64,000 bases of DNA, from positions 13,865,117 to 13,929,116 of the forward strand of contig CM026421.1 of the NCBI GenBank assembly GCA_014871385.1, written 5' to 3'. Within the stretch, counting starts at the first letter, position 1. The number at the start of each line of letters is the position of its first letter. The notes beneath the pieces were generated by a model. It was not told the DNA's origin. It was given only the letters and a program-made list of their open reading frames with translations, and did no database searches. The position numbers and the translations under genes were made by a program. Source of the stretch: Ceratodon purpureus (taxonomy: Eukaryota > Streptophyta > Bryopsida > Pseudoditrichales > Ditrichaceae). Of this stretch, positions 25,935 to 40,089 are shown in pieces.

Positions 25935-27049
25935 TAACGGGGTTGGGTTCCCACTTCCAGAGAGGCTCGCAGACAGACAGACAGAGATGGCGGAAGACTT
26001 GGGAAGAGTGTGTGAGCTTCGGGAGGGAGGTGGCGATGGCGGGGCCGGCACCGGATCGTCTTCGATCTGCGTCGCAGAGACGACACTAGAGATCCTTCTG
26101 GAGGCGTTTCCAGTCCCAGCCGGTATTTTTAACGGAGAATTTGGAGCCCTGGCTGGCTGGGGTGGATTTGCGAGGTTTTACTTCAGTTGGTGCGTTGAAG
26201 CTTTTTCCTTAAACCCTAATTCGCTTCCGAGCTTCGGTTTTTCATGAGATTTTCGTGGTTGAAGCTGCAGGTTGATGTGGATTTTGTTGATTTTTTTGAG
26301 TGATTTTGGTGGTGTTCTGGTGAGTTGGTGTTTGGAAGTGGACGATGATTTGGTTTAGAATTGGGCGTGGGGTTTTGGTTGTGGTGATGGTGATGGTGAT
26401 CGTGATGGATGGTGATGTGATGAAGGATTGGGATTTGGAGTTTTTGTTGTTTTTTTGGAGGTGATGAGCATTGATAGAGTGAAGTGATTTTCCAGTTGAT
26501 TTGCTGGATTCGGGTTGTTGGAATTAGAGGTTTTTGTCTGGGTTGGATTTTTTTGGTTTGATGATTTTTGTTGTGAGGTGAAGTTTTTTGGGCGACGTGG
26601 TATTTCAGTGGGTGGCTCCTTGTTGATGTTACTAGTAGTGGAGTTGGATTAGAATTGGGAGTTGCAGTTGTTGTGTTGGTTTGAATTGGTTTGAATTGGT
26701 TAGTAGAACGAATGAGTGTTAAGAATTGATACTTGAAGGTTTCTGTGTGATATGAGTGCTAGGAGTAGAATCATTGGAAAAGCAAGGATCTTGGGCATTG
26801 GATATGCAGTAGCGGTGTTGGTTTTGAGTTGAGCATCAATAGGGTGGGGCGAGTTCCAGTGATTATTACAGTATCATGGAAATGTGATTCCAATGGTTTT
26901 TGGAAGATTGAGGATGCTAGGCATTTGGCTCTAGCTGAAAGGTTTTAAATTTTGAGTTGTTGACTTGTGCAGGTATTTGTGACTCTATGGATTTTTGTGA
27001 TTAGAGAGTCTCAACAATGCCACTTTGATGTTGGCTATTGGTTTTCGCC
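25935..27049 (+). other. GCN2 5' leader with leader intron and upstream ORF
   Basis: The transcribed leader appears to be split by a G/T-rich intron ending at a good acceptor (TGACTTGTGCAG, exon resuming at 26973). The leader holds an 86-codon open frame at 25987-26247 and a telo-box-like AAACCCTAA at 26211-26219, common near plant translation-related genes. The intron donor could not be fixed. Confidence 0.5.
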
Positions 27050-30000
27050 ATGCCGTCCAATAAATCTAATCGGCGTAATAAACGTCCTGCGAAGCACAAA
27101 ACCCGGCAGTCGCTTAAGGAACGTGCTTCTGACTTTTCAGACTCTTCGGACCTGGTTTATGAAGAGATAACAGCTCTGTAAGTTACATTCTAGCATCTTC
27201 CTCAGGTTTTTAATTCTGTGATAGGAGTTATCTTCTTTATATGGTATTCAGGTTGAAGCAAAATTGATTTTTTGAATATGTGTTATGTTTTTCAGATCTG
27301 CGATTTTCCAGGAAGACTTTAACCTTGTGTCTGAGAGGCCTGTTGCTGAGTTCACCATTCAGCTCCGGTAGGTCAAATTTTTGGAAGTTTATTTTGGCAG
27401 CTTGTTTCTAAGTAAGAAAATTTAGTTCTTGAATTTTGTACTGCAATCTCAGGTTTTAGTTTAGCTGCTGCTATGAGGATGAAATGCAATTCAGAAGTGA
27501 CCAGTTCTAGATTGTAGATGAGTGATTTACAAACTGGGGTTGAAGCGACGAGTAAACTCGAAAGCTGATTTTTTGACTAATATTATTTCTTCTTATTTCG
27601 ACTCTGTGCAGACCACATTCAGTGGATCAGGATGATGATGATGACGTATCTTCAGAGCTCGTTGTCAGGTAACTGTACAGGATCTCTCTTTTCTCGAACT
27701 GTTCATTGGACCTGTTACATATTGAATTTCTTTACTCATTAGAATTGACAATCAAGGAGCAATTACCATTGTGAGTGAAAGCCATTTAGAGTCACAAAAG
27801 TGATCTCGCAGAATTTATGCTTTACCACTTATATTCGTTGTTTTTATTTTTTATTTTTTATTTAATGAAATTACGTTGAGGTATATGTGTACTATTCTTC
27901 AGAGGGAGATTTTTACTTTCAAGTGTACAAGTAGCAAGTATTTTTAATTACTGTTGCTTGCAGATGTCTGCCTGGATATCCACATAAACCACCCAAGTTG
28001 ACTGTGATTGCAAAGGAAGGGCTTTCAAATGAGCAATCACACCGGCTTCATTCCTTGCTTGTAGAGCAGGTTTGTTTTGCAGGCTAAACCGATTCATCTC
28101 GTCTTTTACGTTTGATTTGTCGAAGTTGTGTGTTATGCAAGTATTTTCTACTTTACGTCATTGTTCGAAGAGGTAAACTCAACTATGTGTTACTCGAATT
28201 TCAGACCTTTGTTGTGTAGCTCTTTAGATTGCTGAGTTCAACACAGTTGTACTGACTGTATCATGCCGGCCTGACATAGGCCGCATCATTGGCAAGGGAA
28301 GGTCGTGTGATGATCTATAACTTGACCGAAGCTGCTCAAGAATTCCTGTCTGCGAATCGACCTACCAAGTCAACTCTTCATTGTCAGTCAATTGGCAGTC
28401 AGGAGGAGATTTCATTAGAGGAGAATTTGACAAATTCTGCTCGTGAAGCATTCTTGGAGGCAAGAATCCATGCTCACCGATCAATTTATCGCCTTGTAGT
28501 TGAAGCTAGAGATTTGTTCATGGCGCCGAGTTTATTCAGTAAAAATAAAATGCATTTGTCAGATCCAAGTGTCCTAGTATCTTGAAGCTCATGAAGTGTT
28601 TTTCAGGACTCTCTTACAACATCGACAGAAGCAGATGATGGAGGGCTCTCCGAGGATGTTGTGCCCTTTGATCTTTTTGGGAGAAACTGGGTTGAGAATG
28701 ATAATCATTGGGATGAAGGCTTTGTTTCTACACCTACTAAAAGTCAGATGGGCGAGGTTGACCAAGTGGAACGAAAAAAGGGCAGGATAAATATAGATGC
28801 TAAGCCTCGTCATGTATTTGGTGAGGAGAAAGAAGATCTTGGATCAAACAATGGAGGGTTATTGAAGGGAGCATTACATAGTGAAAATAGCCTCAAAGGA
28901 TTGGCCAGTGAGCTGGCTTTACTACTTCCAAAAGATAACCATTCAAAGACTGTGTCAGATATCCTACAGAAAGTTCGGAAAGGCATCTATCAGAGGAGCC
29001 TGACTGTGAAGGTGAGTAGTAGTAATAGAAGACGCGGTCGTGTTTTCCACTCTACCATGAATCTGATTATTTCTTGCAACGTCCTCTTCCGTAGCAATTA
29101 TTTCATTCGTCTTACTCAGATTTCTCTTCGACGTTGTAGGAATCGGGACTTCTGAACCAAAGCTCTAGTACAGCTGAGGATTGTAATGAAGATGACGGTG
29201 ACGATGACGAAGATGATGATGAAGATGAATATTCGGAATTAACCTCTGACGATGAGCTGCCTACATCTACAGTACATCAAGATGCTGCTACAAAGCTGAT
29301 TCAAAAAGATCTTGTTCTGGTACATATTCGATCAGCCTTGAAACAGTGGCTTTCTATGTTTTTTTTGGCTCTTCAATATCCGATATTAAAGGACATGTCA
29401 TAGTCACATCATGAATTTGATACTCTGAAATCTAATATTTGTATACTCCTCAGTTTATTATGATGGTTGTCTGCATGAACGGTTGCACGATCGATGTCGG
29501 GCGTGAGAGGCTTGATTGATTAAGCACTGACACTGTAATAATCTCATTGTGCACTTCAGTACAATTGACAAGACTATCCCGCTGTGTAGTTTTGGTAATC
29601 TCTTTTCTCAAGTCGTTTAGGGGCACCGGAATAAGATGACTTGTTTCTTGACAGGCTCATCTGCTGCGATTGGTTTGTGGAGCAAGAGGCCCTTTACCGA
29701 ATACACTCCCAGCCTTAGCCACGCAATTAGAACACCTCGGGGTAATTTCTAATTTTCTATGGACTAGTTTACCAAGTGGCAGGTCCAGTCCGTCGTGTCT
29801 CATGGTAGTTTTAAATTCTCACCTGAATCACATGAGTACGAAGATGTTTTAAATTGGGTACGCTGTGCTCTAAGTTTATTTTCAATTTACATTGATTATG
29901 GTTCATGATGCAGATTTTGCCACAGTGGGTCAAGGATTTGGTGTCTCATCAACCTGATATCTTCGATGCTACCTTTCGAAGATCCTTTCCACCACAAGCT

Positions 30001-33000
30001 ACTGATATTAATTTCCCAGATCTGGACCCTTCTGTAAGACTAGGACCCTCTACTTTAACCTTAGTTATTTTTGAAACATATGGACAGAAGAGATTTATCT
30101 GGATGTTGACGATTCTGGAATGTGGCACTATCATTGAATGCAGTGCTTCACAAGTTTGGTAGTGTTTATGAACGCGTGTGACATATAACTTAGTCTCTTG
30201 CTAAGTAAAATAACTTCAACTTGCAGACTCAACCATCTGTGAGCCACTTTTGGGATGCCAGTCCGGATCTTTTAGGGGCGGGCAATACATCAAACTCGCG
30301 CTACTTATCCGACTTTGAGGAGATCTCATTGCTCGGTATGTTTTTTTGGTTTAAAGTTCAATTACTATGTCTATAATCCATGATTCTGCGCAAATATCTT
30401 CAATGGGGCGTTCGTCGGTTGTTGGGACGTACTATCATAGCATGATGCTTCATTTTTGCAGGAGAAGGAGGTTTTGGACATGTGGTATTATGTGCCAATA
30501 AATTGGATGGTAGACGATATGCCATGAAGAAAATTCGTCTAAAAGTGAAAACTTTGTCACAAAATAACAAAATATTAAGGTTTGTGCTTTTTTCATTTTA
30601 GAACTCCAGGAGTAGGATGTTTGTGTTCTGGAGACATTCTTGCAGTGATTTTTTTGTGCCAATTTTCTTCTGAGGCACTGATAGATAATTGAATGCTATT
30701 TGCTAGATATATTCTGTCCATAGTAGTTGATGAAAGCAGTGTGCAGATTACTTGATGATGATCCAAGACTACACTTTCTTCAAGATGACTTCGGCTTTAC
30801 ATATATCATTAAATTTAGAGCAGCTCATGATATAGCAATATCGATGCTTGTGACTTACCAAAAGTGGGCTTTGCACAGGGAAGTAGCAACATTGGCTCGC
30901 CTACAGCATCATCATGTAGTCCGATACTATCAGGTACGCAACACTCTGATCTAAAGATGTGCATTTAACAATGGTCTCGTTACTAGAACACGCAGTTGTA
31001 GGAATTATTTACCGAGATTGTATTTTTATGAATTACACATATAAGGCGCTCATTAATATTCAATCTCTGGTTGCTTTCAGGCATGGATAGAAACTGGATT
31101 GGGATCTGTCATGGAGAAGTTGAGAAGTGGGTCTGAAGTCACCGATAGTGTAGGTGATTGGCTTTCAAATGACCAGTTGGGGAGTTCTGATGCAAGCACT
31201 CGACAACTTACGAAAGCTGAGTCAGGGTCTGCTCAAACTACATATCTATACATACAAATGGAGTACTGTCCAAGGTATTTCTTCTTTCTCAAGCTCTTGC
31301 AAAGGCTGCTATTTGTTGTAATGTAGGAGTCTCTCAACGTTTATGGCTCAAAAGCACGCCTGTGTAGTGCTGGAGAGCCTAGTTCAGGTTACTTACATAC
31401 TTTCATGCTTCATGCTTGAGTTTAAGATATTTTGTAACTTTTTGGCTGATTCTCGTTCTCTACTTGCGTGTACGTGCAGAACGTTACGAGAGGTTTTCAG
31501 TACGTATGCAGGGCCAGTTGACAAGGACGCAACTTGGCGGATGTTTCGCCAGATCGTGGAAGGGTTGGCTCACATTCACAGTCGAGGCATCATACACCGA
31601 GATTTGACTCCAAACAATATTTTCTTCGATTCACGCAATGATATCAAGATTGGAGACTTTGGTCTTGGTATGTTTACAAGTAGACAATTGAACTACGCAT
31701 ATGTATCCTTTATTAATTTAAGGTGATGCTGAATATCATTTAGTTCTTTGACAATGAGATGTTCTAAGATATATTCTAAGATGACGAGGATGTAAAATGC
31801 AGCCAAGTTTGCTAATTTGGAGCCAGACTTAGATCCAAACCCATCGGCCTCCGTGGACAAGACCAGTGGTTCACTTGAAGGTACTGGAGCTGTTGGCACA
31901 TACTTTTACACGGCGCCTGAAATTCTGCAAGGGTGGCCTCACATTGATGAGAAGGTACTTGATCTTTGATCTCTGTACTTGTTGGAAGTAATTCTGTAAT
32001 TTAACAAAGTATGCTTGTTTAATAAAAATTGGAAGGATGTCCTTTGATGTAGGCACTGCATAATAATTAGAAGCTTTGATAGTTCGGTTTATGCAAGCTC
32101 TCGCTCTATTTTGTTTTAGTTGAAAATTCGAGGAAACTGTTTTATTATCTTAAGCACTATGTTTATCTTAATATTGGCCATCGATTTAAAAATCCGTTTC
32201 TGTTAATTCTAGTGTAGAAAGTCTTCTTACATGTCTCCTATTTTGTGTGCAGGTGGACATGTACAGTCTTGGGATTGTATTGTTTGAGCTTTGGTATCAG
32301 TTCACAACTGCTATGGAGCGGTACATTGTATTGAATGACCTCAAAGTTAAAGGGATATTGCCATCCACATGGTCTGCAGAATTTGAGTCTCAAGCGAAGC
32401 TAGTGAAGTGGTTGACGGCTGCTCAGCCATCCGAAAGACCATCAGCTGTTCAGCTGTTGCGAAGTGAACATATACCTCCTCGCATGCAAGATGAAGCATT
32501 GAATGGTATGTGCTAAATTAATTGTTCTCTTAATTGTATTTTCTTGAGATCATTATTCTGCTTTTATTATATCTTATTGGCGTGTTTTAGAAATACTCTT
32601 ATCTGGAGCGTGTTGCTGAATCTAGTGGATGGTCCATGTTGCTAAGTGGAGCGTGAGCTTCATTGTGTCTTGCAACGATCAAGTCGATCGGTAGTCCGTG
32701 TGATTTTAATATTATGGACTTTCTTTGTCTTGGCCTGTGGGTGTGAGCAGACATATTACGAACAATTCAAAACGCAGAAGACACGACTGTATGTGACCAA
32801 GTTGTAGCTGCAATCTTTGATGATGACCGTTTAAGAGAAAAGGCTGAACACGCTGACCGATTGCGCCCTAAGTCAAAGCATCATTGCCCCCCTGTGAAAA
32901 AGGTCGGAGTTCAAGAGTTAGTTCTGGAGTATGTAAAGGAGGTATTCACGAGGCACGGAGCACGACCTCTTGAGAGCACAGAAATCTCAGTTCTGGATGA

Positions 33001-36000
33001 CCCTCAGCAAATGAATCGGTATTGTACTTTGGGCCAAGCTAAATGCTGCTCTTTCTAGAGCTATGGATGTCTTATTTTGGTCCGAGGTTTAGGTGTTGGA
33101 GTTAATGTTGTACACCGTGGTGCTCATATTGTATTGACATTAAATTTGGCCCTGAAAACCTTGTTCTTTGGTTTCTATTTGGCTCTCTTACTTATATTTC
33201 ATCCCTAACATGATTCACAAGTGCGTACGAAAGTACTGCCTGAACTGGGGTACTCGTTCCCACTTGAGAGGTTTTTTGAATCGAAAAGTTTACTCGCTGG
33301 ATTGGTTGGCAGGCTTGCTGTGAAACTATTAGATTCATCAAGCAACATGCTTCAGCTACGTTACGAAACTCGCTCGTCATTTGCTTGTTGGATTGCTGCA
33401 AATCAGGTTCGCATAATATCTTGATCTCCCTAAGGCGACTTTGGGTTTGAATAGGTTCTTGAGTTTGTGTTTTGATTGCGGTGTTTGTGGAGTCTTTACA
33501 TAGTTGTTCGTTTATTCTGAGAGCTAGATTTGTTCGATTTGGTAGAAATCCTCGCTATTTCTGAAGTGCTTGGGGTGCTGCCTGCCGTTGACTTCAGTGG
33601 TTGTTATTGCTCTATATCAGCCAACATCACTAAAGCGCTATCAAATATCCAGAGTCTACCGACGTGGTGTTGGGAACAACGCTCCACATGGATATTTCCA
33701 GGTTAGTATAAGGACCAGTTTCAGATCTGATTGGGTGGATGCTCTGAAATTCGTCGTAGGGTTGGTAGAGTACACAATTTCTATAGATTGTAATTTGCCT
33801 CTATATTTACAAACTTTTTCTCAACGTCATTATGCAGGGAGACTTCGATATCGTTGGAGGTGCCCGTTCATTGGCAGAAGCAGAAGTAATCAAGGTGAGG
33901 GATATCTTAATATTCATTGACATGCAGTTTCTCTTGCAGTCCTTGCATCGACATCTTTTTTCTGAAGGGTTTCTTTCCTGTTATGACTCTGCTTTTTATG
34001 AAGGGGTCCTTGCAGGCAATATAAACTTGACATTATACTTTTTTCTTTGGGAAGGTCACCTAACTCTGTAAGACATCAGGTTGCTACCGAGGTGATATCT
34101 AAGTTTTCAATCTTGGATTTGGATGAAGTGCGAGTGAATCACCGGCATTTGTTGAATGCCGTTTGGAGCTGGGCAGGTGTTAAGCGCGATGAAAGACTTC
34201 AGATTGCTCAGGTTGATATCTCAACACTTCTATAACTGGCAGCGACTAATAAGTTTACGTTTGATTAACGTCCACATAGTCCTGCCCTTTTATGTACTGC
34301 TCACTGTAATCCTTGATTTTGTTATGAGCTCCTGAGCAGCTTGGCACTATGGTTTGTACATAAGATATTAAGAATGGTGTTAACGCACCTACCTTAACGT
34401 CTGAAGTGTCACAAATATATGCACGGGACAAAATGGCCTGGTGGATGCCTCGCTAGAGTTCATTATTCTTGTAATTTTAGGATGCTTATTAGTTGATACC
34501 ATCAATTCACCTTTCGATACCTTATATCCCAGGCCTCTCACAACTCGCTTTTTATCTACTCTAGGGATCTTGGTGCTTGAGTTTTATTGATAGCTTTCTG
34601 TGCAGGTCCTCTCTACCATGGGCGGCATGTCACCTCGATCAACCGCTCGTAAGGCTCGCTGGCCAGACGTACGGAGACAGCTCTTAGAGGTAGGTTGCAG
34701 AAAACTGAAATACATTATTATGTAACTATATGTTTTCCTAAATACATTGACATTTTCACTGGCAGCTTTAACTTAATAAATATTTTTACTTAGACCGGAA
34801 TCTTTTAGAGATCAATAGATGAACTCACGTCTCCTTTTTGTCTTATTATTATTTTCCTCTTTTCCAAATCATTGTGTATCTAAAGGGTTTTCTTTGGAAC
34901 AGAGGGGAGTGGCTGCAACTGTAGTGGATAAGTTGCAGACTGTGGAGCGCCGTCTAAGTGGCACTGCTGATGAAGCTCTCGCTCGCCTCCGAGGAGCTTT
35001 GCCTTCCAGTACGCCTTCCGATTACTTTGTAGTTTAATTATTAGCATTTGCATTCTTCATTTAATGCAAGTCATTTGTACAACAAGGCACTGATTCAAGA
35101 AATAATTTGGCTAAGTACAGGTTACAAGTTCAAATGATTGTTTGCTAGATACTACTGATATTCTCATCCTGCAGCATTAGTGATATGTCGCTTTTTTTCA
35201 TGCGCGCAGGTGCTAAAACTTCAGCTGCATTTGATGAGTTATCTATGCTTCTGGGTTTCTTAAGAGTGTGGGGTATTGAGAAGGTTGTCAATATTGATGC
35301 GCTGATGTCACCCACAGAAGAGTACTTCAATGCGATCTATTTTCAGGTTGTCCTTTCTCTAGAAATCAACATGCTTTGTATTATGTGTTTTCTCTCTTTT
35401 CCTTCCCCCTCTAATTCAAAATTGAGTTTTCACTATATATATATGTGTTGTGATATTGTTATCTCGCCTCTTGAAAGTTTTCATCTCAACAGTGTGGCAG
35501 TTGTTCATTTAGAATAGGCCGATGTAGCAGTGTGACGTCTCTTTCAACCTCCTTTACCGGATGCACATTTCGTGGTGCGTATCATGCCCAAGGGTACTAT
35601 TATTTTAGAAGCTGAAGTTGAAGAACAACTTGGATTGCTGTTGTGCACTGCAGATACATGTCAAGAAGGCTAGCTCGAGCTCTTCTACAAGGGACACAAT
35701 ACAACCTATTTGCTTAGCAGTGGGTGGCTGTTACGATCGTCTCCTACATAGATATTGGATACCCAACTTGGTAAATTGCCACCACTTAATCTTTCTTGAA
35801 GGAACTTGTACTCTATCAAGTTTGGGAAACCATATCTGGATTTATATGCTTTCATGCACAGAACTCACTTCCTGACTTGCTTTCTTGCAGGCCTATTCTG
35901 CACCGGGCATGGTGGGTCTGAGCATTGCAGTGCAGAAGCTGATTTCTCTCGCAACGGCAGAAAGGTGAATACTATATTCAAGAATTCAGACTCAAGGAGA

Positions 36001-37046
36001 AAAAGTGGAGTTGAAATTATTTCTTTGTTTCGACAGATCATAGTCAATTCGTGTCTATGATGTCCTGTCCCTTGACGGGTGTACCTCTACTGGTGATCAT
36101 GTTCTTGTATCAAGTTAGCAGATGATTTACTAATGTCCTCCCTGACATGTCAGATATTGGGATTTGGCTGATATCAGTGGGTTCAAGAGTGTTTTACTGT
36201 TCGAGAAATCTATGCTGCACAAATGTGGAGAAGCCGTGACTTATTGATGTGAAACTACAATATGTTGCAGGAATCTTGAAACGGGCACAGAAGTCCTGGT
36301 CTGTAGCCGTGGAGGAGGTGGACTTTTAGCAGAGCGCATGGAGGTTGTCGCTCGATTGTGGGCAGCAAATATTAAGGTGTGCTCCATGTTGGGCATCTCC
36401 GTTGGTGATTTTCCTTGATATCATTGTTTCCTGCTGTAGCTTTGAATGTTGCCTGATATAGTCTCGAGGAATATTATTAAATGACTAGCATTTGGTCAAT
36501 TCACAGGCAGAGTATATGTGTGACTCGGCTCCCAGTCTGACAGAGCAGTATCAGTACGCCCACGAACATGGCATCAAGTGGTTGGTGATCATCACCGAGG
36601 CAGCTTTGTCTCTCCAGCAGACTGTGAAGGTAATTGTTTTAATTTCAACTGTCTGTCGGTCTTTTCTCTTGAGCCAAATCTAGGGACTGTAGATACGGTA
36701 TTGTTTAGTTGCAACCAAGTATAGCTCAAAATAATTGATGCCCTTTTAGTCGAAAGTGTGTTGCTTTTTGAGTTGAAGGAATTCACTACGTCACCTTTGT
36801 ATAGTACTTACCTTGTTTTAAACTTATCGTTCGGTAACCCTATAGCGCTTTTGTCCAGTCATGTTTCTCAGCTGCACAAACTTTTAGTGCTTTTATTTGT
36901 GCATAAGTTGCTGATGACTTATATTGACCGTTCTGGCCATTCGCTAGGTTCGGCACTTGGACTTGAAAATCGAGAACGAGGTGTATCTAGAAGATCTGGC
37001 GATGCACTTCCTGAAGAAACGGTCTAGTCGCCATGGTCTTTACTGA
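27050..37046 (+). CDS. GCN2: GCN2-type eIF2-alpha kinase
   Basis: GCN2 senses uncharged tRNA and phosphorylates eIF2-alpha, lowering translation under amino-acid shortage. I model 29 exons, about 1,309 residues, all GT-AG: 27050-27177, 27296-27367, 27612-27668, 27964-28071, 28280-28495, 28607-29011, 29140-29339, 29655-29741, 29914-30033, 30227-30335, 30462-30579, 30879-30933, 31081-31274, 31480-31667, 31803-31954, 32253-32505, 32751-33018, 33313-33406, 33621-33701, 33838-33894, 34080-34211, 34606-34689, 34903-35008, 35220-35346, 35654-35770, 35891-35964, 36271-36376, 36507-36629, 36948-37046. Order: basic N-terminus; RWD domain (about 35-147); Asp/Glu-rich stretch (about 343-360); kinase (about 490-825) with [12 protein letters not shown] lysine, [12 protein letters not shown] and APE; HisRS-like domain (about 855-1170, GDFDIVGG); anticodon-binding-like C-terminus. 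The RWD start EEITAL matches plant GCN2. Phases agree at every junction. The end of exon 5 is uncertain. Confidence 0.95.
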
Positions 37047-39117
37047 AGGTTTATTATCTTGTATTACTTGGTTATGATACGCACCGGGATTTTACCCCTT
37101 ATATCATTGAGGCACGGACGGAGATTTACTCGTGTTTGAGATACTTTTCATCAAAAAAATTGTACGAAGTTATTCTCAAATGGCGACGATGCTACGGAAG
37201 AGGCGTGCCGAGTATTTCAGCATCCCCATTACTCGGTATAGGTGTTTTTAAAGATATACTGGATGGTTTCTTGTCCTATAACAGGAAATTATATCGACAT
37301 ACAAGCCTTATACAACAGAGATGATATGGTCGCAATGTGGCATAGGAGTGGAATTCTGCTGGAGACTTCTAGCTGACGGTCAGCCACATCACAGTATATT
37401 CGCGCTGTAAAAGTAGATACATATATTTCCATGTGGAAATTGCTACGCCATCTATGGTTCGTTCAGTTCAGGTAATCAGATGAGTTCGTTCTCAGCATTG
37501 GCAGAGAAACCACGTCTCTGACAATTGTAGTGTAGTCAGATGCCAATTTATCAACTTAATTACTACAAATATGTTGAAGTGTCTTCAGGTCAAATTGGGA
37601 CAGAGTCGGTTTTGCTGTCTTTGTTGAAACTTGACATACTCAGTTCTGTCCCTGTTCCGTGGGCTTTTGACATTCATGCTTCTGTTGTCTATTAAATGAT
37701 AGTAGTGCTGACGAGATACGGCTTGGTCATGGAAATTTATGGATGTGGTGTGAGAGGACGCTGAACGGACAGGTGATGTTACTCTTGGTACTTGGTAGAT
37801 ATTCCACATCTTTCACTAAGGTTCTCCTAAATGATTTGGGTTGTACAGAGAGCAATGAGTCTGATTGGGAGTCAGGACTAGAATAACATGGAGAATACTG
37901 CTGGAATGTTTCAAGGCTAAGAGGAGGGACCAATAACTAAGAAGGATCACTTTGTGATAAGTTTTTACGTATGCAGGAATTGACTATGGTGGGACTAATT
38001 GTGATCCCAGGTTAATCCAATAATGTTGACAAATTAGGTGGATTTTTTGCATGCATAACTTGTGATAGTATGGTCTATTTGCTTCTATTTTTATTTCATT
38101 GCTACTTGTTTTTGGAAACATCATACTATCAATTATGTACCCCCCTTATTATCAGGTATTGAGACTTTTGAATTTAGATCTTAGACGTTTTAGAGAAAAT
38201 TCCATTAAAACTATTAATACTAAGATTTGATAAAATCATGTATCAAATCTATTACCACCGCATAATTTCTTAGAAGCATTGATTTTTTAATTTTTTTTTA
38301 TTAGCGTTGTTTCACCTCACTTGTATCAAAAATACGGATTTATTAAGAATTTAATTCATTGCCACCACTCTTGCGTTCTTTGTTACCAATGGCTTAAGTT
38401 TCTTGGCTAATGAATTTTTCCTATCAATAATGAAAATTTCTATATTTGATATTCATGAATTAAAGGTTTGTTTATCTTAGAGTACTGTAGATGTAATAGT
38501 TCCTTGAATTTTGTTTAAAATTTTGTTTTTTCTATAATATGACATAGTTGGTGCATCTAAGTTTTTCAAGTAAATTATGATTATAGATCAAATATCACAT
38601 TCAGTATTTGTAAATCATTTTTATCCTAATCATAATAATTCCAACAAACCAAAAAAACTATGTTGACAAAAAAATCAATTAGATTGGAAAAAGAGGCAGA
38701 ATTTTAAAACAAAAAACAAATGGGAATTTAAATAGCAAATTTTTAATATTAATTATATTTTTAAGTAAAATTTTAAAATCATATTAAATAATACTTTTGG
38801 TTTATTTTATAGAGTTTTTTTTATAGAAATACTATAGAATTTCTTTAAAATCATAAAATAATTTTCTTTTTTCATGTTCTCTAAAAAATGCCTCTTATCA
38901 TACACTTGTCTACCTAGGCATTAAAAGAGAACATTTTTGGTCATATTATCAAAATCATACCATCAATATATAAAACTTTCATGGAGTAAACTGCACTAGC
39001 ATAAATCTATAGACTATTTTTCAGACTCCAAACAAATGCCCATTGGCAGTAGTATATGTTATCAAGCAAAGAGTGAACCAACTTATAAATTAGGCCCACT
39101 TTAAACTCAAGGGATAT
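37047..39117. other. GCN2 3' region and AT-rich spacer, no gene recognised
   Basis: The first few hundred bases are probably GCN2 3' UTR. From about 38100 the DNA becomes very AT-rich with no open frames of note. Confidence 0.45.
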
Positions 39118-39496
39118 TTAGGTAATTCTGGACAAAATACCTAATTCTGGATTTTTTATCATTCTGTCGGCGGGCCGCCGACCAAACTGGCAGGGTTATA
39201 AAAAACTTTTTTTTTTTTTGCAATTTTTGCTCAAAATATGCTGTAATTTTGTAAAAACCATTTTTTGGTTTAAAACTCATTGTTTTGACTCTGTTTTAGC
39301 GATAAATTCTACATTTGGACATCATTAAGTCTATTTTTTTGTGAATTTTGTGAAACATGCCTTATTTTATAGTATTTATCCTAGTTTTTATTTAAATTTT
39401 CAATGATTTTAAGTTATTTTCTATAGACAATTTGTCGGCGGATGAGTTGACTAAGAAATCTGGACTTTAAAAAGTCCAGAATTACTTAAAGTCTCA
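39118..39496. mobile_element. inverted-repeat element (MITE-like)
   Basis: The left end (GTAATTCTGGAC, continuing to GTCGGCGG near 39172) is mirrored at the right (CGGCGGATGAG to GTCCAGAATTACTT). The ends are about 60 bp with gaps. They contain short perfect palindromes at 39166-39182 and 39463-39482. Confidence 0.5.
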
Positions 39497-39673
39497 ATTA
39501 GAGACTTGGCGGACGGTGGCCCAAATTGAACATTTTTCAGACTCCAATGTCCATCAAATTTGGGTCAAAGTTTAAAGTTTGGACTAAGGAAAACCTTGTC
39601 CCAATTGCATCAATCTATCCTAAACATTTTGGCGCCAAAATAGTATCATGAAGGATGTCACATAAGATAAATT

Positions 39674-39765
39674 AAGGGTTCGGTCATAGTACAAAACCTT
39701 TGGACATGATTTGAAAAAATTAAACAATTCTATTGGTTGAAATTTGAAGAGTTTGAACCGGCCCT
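39674..39765. mobile_element. short hAT-like MITE or solo terminus
   Basis: The right end GTTTGAACCGGCCCT is the inverted form of the terminus of MITE copy B at 16392. The left end AAGGGTTCGGTCATAG is a weaker match. Confidence 0.35.
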
Positions 39766-39900
39766 CAATCCGGCCCAAGTATAAACTGGCCCTTAGAGTA
39801 AAAGCTTTGTGGTCTCACCAACCCCCTAACCAATGGGTAATCAGCCATTGACATTACAAACAAACAATCTATTCACGCCAGCCCTGCAAAAGGGTTGGTG

Positions 39901-39939
<39 letters not shown>

Positions 39940-39940
39940 A
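39901..39940 (+). repeat. (TATC)10 microsatellite
   Basis: Ten tandem TATC units without interruption. Confidence 0.97.
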
Positions 39941-40089
39941 AACTCTATGGAACCAATTTGGAAACATGTATGTTGTCTGGTGCCAATTTCCAAACCCCAC
40001 TGCAGGGTAAGTTATAACTTTTAGGATAACATCATTTCACTTCCAAACAATTTGGGTGACTCAACAGGAATAATGTTATTCCGATGCTG

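Noticed and set aside
39833-40024. Frame containing repeated YLSI
   Set aside because: Translation of the (TATC)10 microsatellite.
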